The notes beneath the pieces were generated by a model that worked only from the letters and a program-made list of their open reading frames with translations, searched no databases and had not been told where the DNA came from. The translations under genes were made by a program, and so were the position numbers. Positions 5,166 through 7,238 of a stretch of DNA of 7,238 bases are shown here, piece after piece; position 1 is the stretch's first letter, and each line of letters opens with the position of its first letter. Origin of the DNA: an uncultured Rhodospirillaceae bacterium (GTDB lineage: Bacteria; Pseudomonadota; Alphaproteobacteria; RF32; CAG-239). Location: assembly GCA_900320035.1 (NCBI GenBank), contig ONQU01000127.1:1-7238 (forward strand). The letters run 5' to 3'.

Positions 5166-5869
5166 AAACAATTTTAGAAATATGTCGCGAAGTGGCTGAT
5201 TTGGCTGCGGTTAAGCGACCGGAAAATTTATTTAACAGCACAAGCCAGCAGGAAAACATTTTTTTGAGTGTGGCCAAATCTACTTTAGATAGTTTGTTGC
5301 GCTATGGCAATTGGGAAGCTCTGACCAAAGAAGGATGTCTTATAACAACGGGGTGTCAAAACAGTTATCCAATTGCCGATTTTGCACCTGATTTCTATTG
5401 TTTATTGAACAATACCGTTTACATTAAAGATATGCAAGAACGGGTTATCGGGGCAATTACGCCGGAGCAGTGGATGAAAGAAAAATATTTTTACAGTTCC
5501 AGTAATAATGTGAAATTTAAAATCCAAAACGGTCGGTTTGTCTTTTTAAATCCGCCGGCGCAAGAGCTTAAAATCGTTTTTCAATATCGCTCCAACAACA
5601 TTGTATGGGACTATAAAACACTAGAAGAAAAAAACACTTTAAGTGCCAATACCGATGTGCCGATTTTTGATGAATATCTGGTAAAATTGGGTATTTTGTG
5701 GCGTTGGCTAAAGCGGAGCGGTTTGGATTACAGCGAAGAATTTGATGAATATGAACGCGAACTTAGAAAACGCTATGGTACGGAACTTGCAACGCGTGAT
5801 ATTCGTCTGGGTGCGGTAAAAGACGAGATAGGTGAGGGGGTGAATATCAATGTTATTAAGACCGATTAA
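5162..5869 (+). CDS. Head-tail adaptor protein (P22 gp4 / SU10-adaptor-like)
   Basis: This 235-residue protein is coupled to the upstream gene by an ATGA overlap and preceded by AAAGGAG. The N-terminal helix (TILEICREVADLAAVKRP) and a second one at about 31-48 (ENIFLSVAKSTLDSLL) lead to WEAL at 51-54. A beta-rich middle region follows (YPIADFAPDFYCLLNN, then V-I-G-A-I-T-P-E-Q-W, then NGRFVFLNPP). Next comes the diagnostic C-terminal helix block: T-D-V-P-I-F-D-E-Y-L at 164-173, then GILWRWLKRSGLDYSEEF at 177-194 and YERELRK. This arrangement is typical of ring-forming adaptors that dock on the portal and connect it to the tail nozzle. Location before a nozzle-type gene fits. Presence of an adaptor implies that the phage does have, or once had, a portal. 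The family call is from remembered pattern and is fairly secure. Confidence 0.8.
   Translation: MKTILEICREVADLAAVKRPENLFNSTSQQENIFLSVAKSTLDSLLRYGNWEALTKEGCLITTGCQNSYPIADFAPDFYCLLNNTVYIKDMQERVIGAITPEQWMKEKYFYSSSNNVKFKIQNGRFVFLNPPAQELKIVFQYRSNNIVWDYKTLEEKNTLSANTDVPIFDEYLVKLGILWRWLKRSGLDYSEEFDEYERELRKRYGTELATRDIRLGAVKDEIGEGVNINVIKTD
5834..5840 (+). promoter_or_regulatory. Ribosome binding site deciding the nozzle-protein start
   Basis: GAGGGGG lies 9 nt before the ATG at 5850, within the end of the adaptor gene. It supports ATG 5850, giving a 20-nt overlap between the two genes. The GTG at 5840 is in the adaptor frame and is not a start. Confidence 0.65.
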
Positions 5870-7238
5870 CCGTAACAATAAGTCTATCAGTTATATTTTG
5901 CCAGCACCGCTAAAGGGTTTGAATGCGCGTGATAGCTTAGCCGATATGGATGCCGGTTTTGCTATCACCATGGATAACTATATTCCTTCTGATACGAAGG
6001 TGGCTTTGCGACCGGGATATATTGAATATGTTACGACCGATGATGCGGTTGAAACCTTAGCTACGTACCAACGTGATAATTTACGGCGTTTTATCGCCAT
6101 TGCCGGTACAAAGGCTTATAAAATTGTTTCCCAAAATCAAAAAACAGCATTTGCAGATGTTAGTTTTACTTCGGCTTATTGTCAGACAGCGCAATATAAA
6201 AACTACCTATATTTCGTGAACGGACAAGATGTACCGAAGATTTTTTATATTGATGACGATGGGGTTGAACATTTCACAAATTGGGGCTTTAGCGGCACCG
6301 GTTTGACCGCAGCATCCATTATTAATGTTAGTGTTTCTAAACAGCGTCTGTGGTTTGTGGAGAAAAATTCACTCAGGGTTTGGTATCCTGAAGCGGCCGG
6401 TAATATCAGCGGAACTTTACAGTGTTTTGATTTTTCTCAAGTGTGCCGTTTTGGTGGGCATTTGGTGGCAGTTGCCAATTGGACACAAGATGGCGGACAG
6501 GGGATTGATGATTTAACGGTATTTATTACTTCGGAAGGAGAAGCTCTGGTATATGCCGGTAGCAATATTAACGATGCCAGTGATTGGAAATTACGCGGTT
6601 CGTTTAAAATCAGTCCGCCACTCGGCTATCAATGTTTAATGCCGTATCAGGGAGATGTGGTGGTGATGACCACCACCGGTTATTTGCCTCTGGGTAAAGT
6701 TTTGCCGCTGCAACAAGCCAGTGATGCATCTCTTTCTTTCAGCGATGCTATCCGTGGTTTGGTTTTGGAACGCACAGCGCAGAATGCCGGCAAAAAAGGC
6801 TGGCAAAGCATCATTTACACGCGTGGCGGTTATGCCATTTTTAATGTACCGTATGCCAATCAATTTGAGCAACATGTGATAAATTTAAACACCGGTGCAT
6901 GGTGTCGGTGGACCAATATCCGTGCTTATTGTTGGAAGATGTATGATGGGCGATTGTATTTTGGTTCTGCAAACGGCGTTTATTTGTTTGATGAAGGTTA
7001 CAGCGACAATGGCATGATGATTAATGGCATTATTGAGCAAGCCTATAATAATCTCGGTACCAATGGTTTGAAAAAAATTCAACTCCTTAATCCACGCACC
7101 AAGGCCAGCACACGCTATAATTTGGTGATTTATCCGAACATGGATATGAATACGCAATATGTTGATTATACCGAAACCATCGGTCATCCCGGTGTGACTA
7201 AGTGGAATAAGGTTAAGTGGTCACATTTGCGGCATCCG
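5850..7238 (+). CDS. Tail nozzle / stabilisation-type protein (P22 gp10-like), 3' partial
   Basis: The frame is open for 463 codons from ATG 5850 to the last base, without a stop, so the gene continues beyond the window. The N-terminal segment LPAPLKGLNARDSLADM (residues 17-33), followed by N-Y-I-P-S-D and A-L-R-P-G-Y, is a hallmark I recognise in large podovirus proteins that lie after the adaptor. The rest is beta-rich with repeated short strands, such as RFIAIAGTKAYKI, NYLYFVNG, RLYFGSANGVYLFD, and NLNTGAWCRW at about 345-354, which suggests a beta-propeller-like body. By position it corresponds to the nozzle or tail-stabilisation protein that closes the portal-adaptor channel. No signal peptide or membrane segment is visible. 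Function is inferred from gene order and the N-terminal pattern; the family is known to me mostly as 'hypothetical phage protein'. Confidence 0.78.
   Translation, partial: MLLRPINRNNKSISYILPAPLKGLNARDSLADMDAGFAITMDNYIPSDTKVALRPGYIEYVTTDDAVETLATYQRDNLRRFIAIAGTKAYKIVSQNQKTAFADVSFTSAYCQTAQYKNYLYFVNGQDVPKIFYIDDDGVEHFTNWGFSGTGLTAASIINVSVSKQRLWFVEKNSLRVWYPEAAGNISGTLQCFDFSQVCRFGGHLVAVANWTQDGGQGIDDLTVFITSEGEALVYAGSNINDASDWKLRGSFKISPPLGYQCLMPYQGDVVVMTTTGYLPLGKVLPLQQASDASLSFSDAIRGLVLERTAQNAGKKGWQSIIYTRGGYAIFNVPYANQFEQHVINLNTGAWCRWTNIRAYCWKMYDGRLYFGSANGVYLFDEGYSDNGMMINGIIEQAYNNLGTNGLKKIQLLNPRTKASTRYNLVIYPNMDMNTQYVDYTETIGHPGVTKWNKVKWSHLRHP

Noticed and set aside
6325..6516. A 63-residue plus-strand frame inside the nozzle gene
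   Set aside because: The nozzle frame is open throughout and shows a recognisable protein pattern; this is an out-of-frame shadow.
6885..7187. A 100-residue minus-strand frame rich in Ile and His
   Set aside because: It is antisense to the nozzle gene and its composition is that of the reverse of Asn/Tyr/Gly-rich coding DNA; no supporting start signal.

Overview
The window is one contiguous, entirely plus-strand block of late genes from a tailed phage or prophage of podovirus-like layout: lysis, DNA packaging, capsid assembly, then head-tail connector and tail nozzle. Coding density is almost complete, most start codons have an AAGGA-type ribosome binding site, and neighbouring genes touch or overlap. 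The host is probably a moderately AT-rich Gram-negative bacterium, because the lysis block appears to hold a nested spanin pair, which is only useful where there is an outer membrane. The SleB-type lysin and the capsid and connector families remind me of phages of Alphaproteobacteria and of the Bordetella BPP-1-like group. That host assignment is inference from recall, not from a search.

Layout. Positions 1-258 hold the C-terminal end of a SleB-family cell wall hydrolase (endolysin). Positions 269-442 encode a small basic membrane protein (holin candidate). Positions 439-645 and 557-793 are an inner-membrane and outer-membrane spanin-like pair, the second starting inside the first in another frame. 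Positions 814-1089 encode a short terminase small-subunit-like protein that overlaps by 68 nt the large terminase at 1022-2341. A 75-residue orphan follows (2362-2589), then the scaffolding protein (2580-3479) and the HK97-fold major capsid protein (3511-4503). A strong hairpin terminator at 4511-4546 closes the capsid gene. Beyond it lie a conserved phage protein of unknown function with a coiled-coil tail (4587-5165), a head-tail adaptor (5162-5869) and a large nozzle or stabilisation-type protein that runs off the window (5850-7238).

The order lysis, TerS, TerL, scaffold, coat, adaptor, nozzle is that of P22-type phages, with one exception: no portal gene lies between TerL and the scaffold. 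That slot holds only the small orphan, whose codon choice differs visibly from its neighbours. This is the most interesting point in the window. I found no CRISPR array, defence system, tRNA, insertion sequence or minus-strand gene, and no gene-free stretch longer than 83 bases. I do not see a wholly new biological system; the window is mainly a well-formed structural module with a few local oddities.
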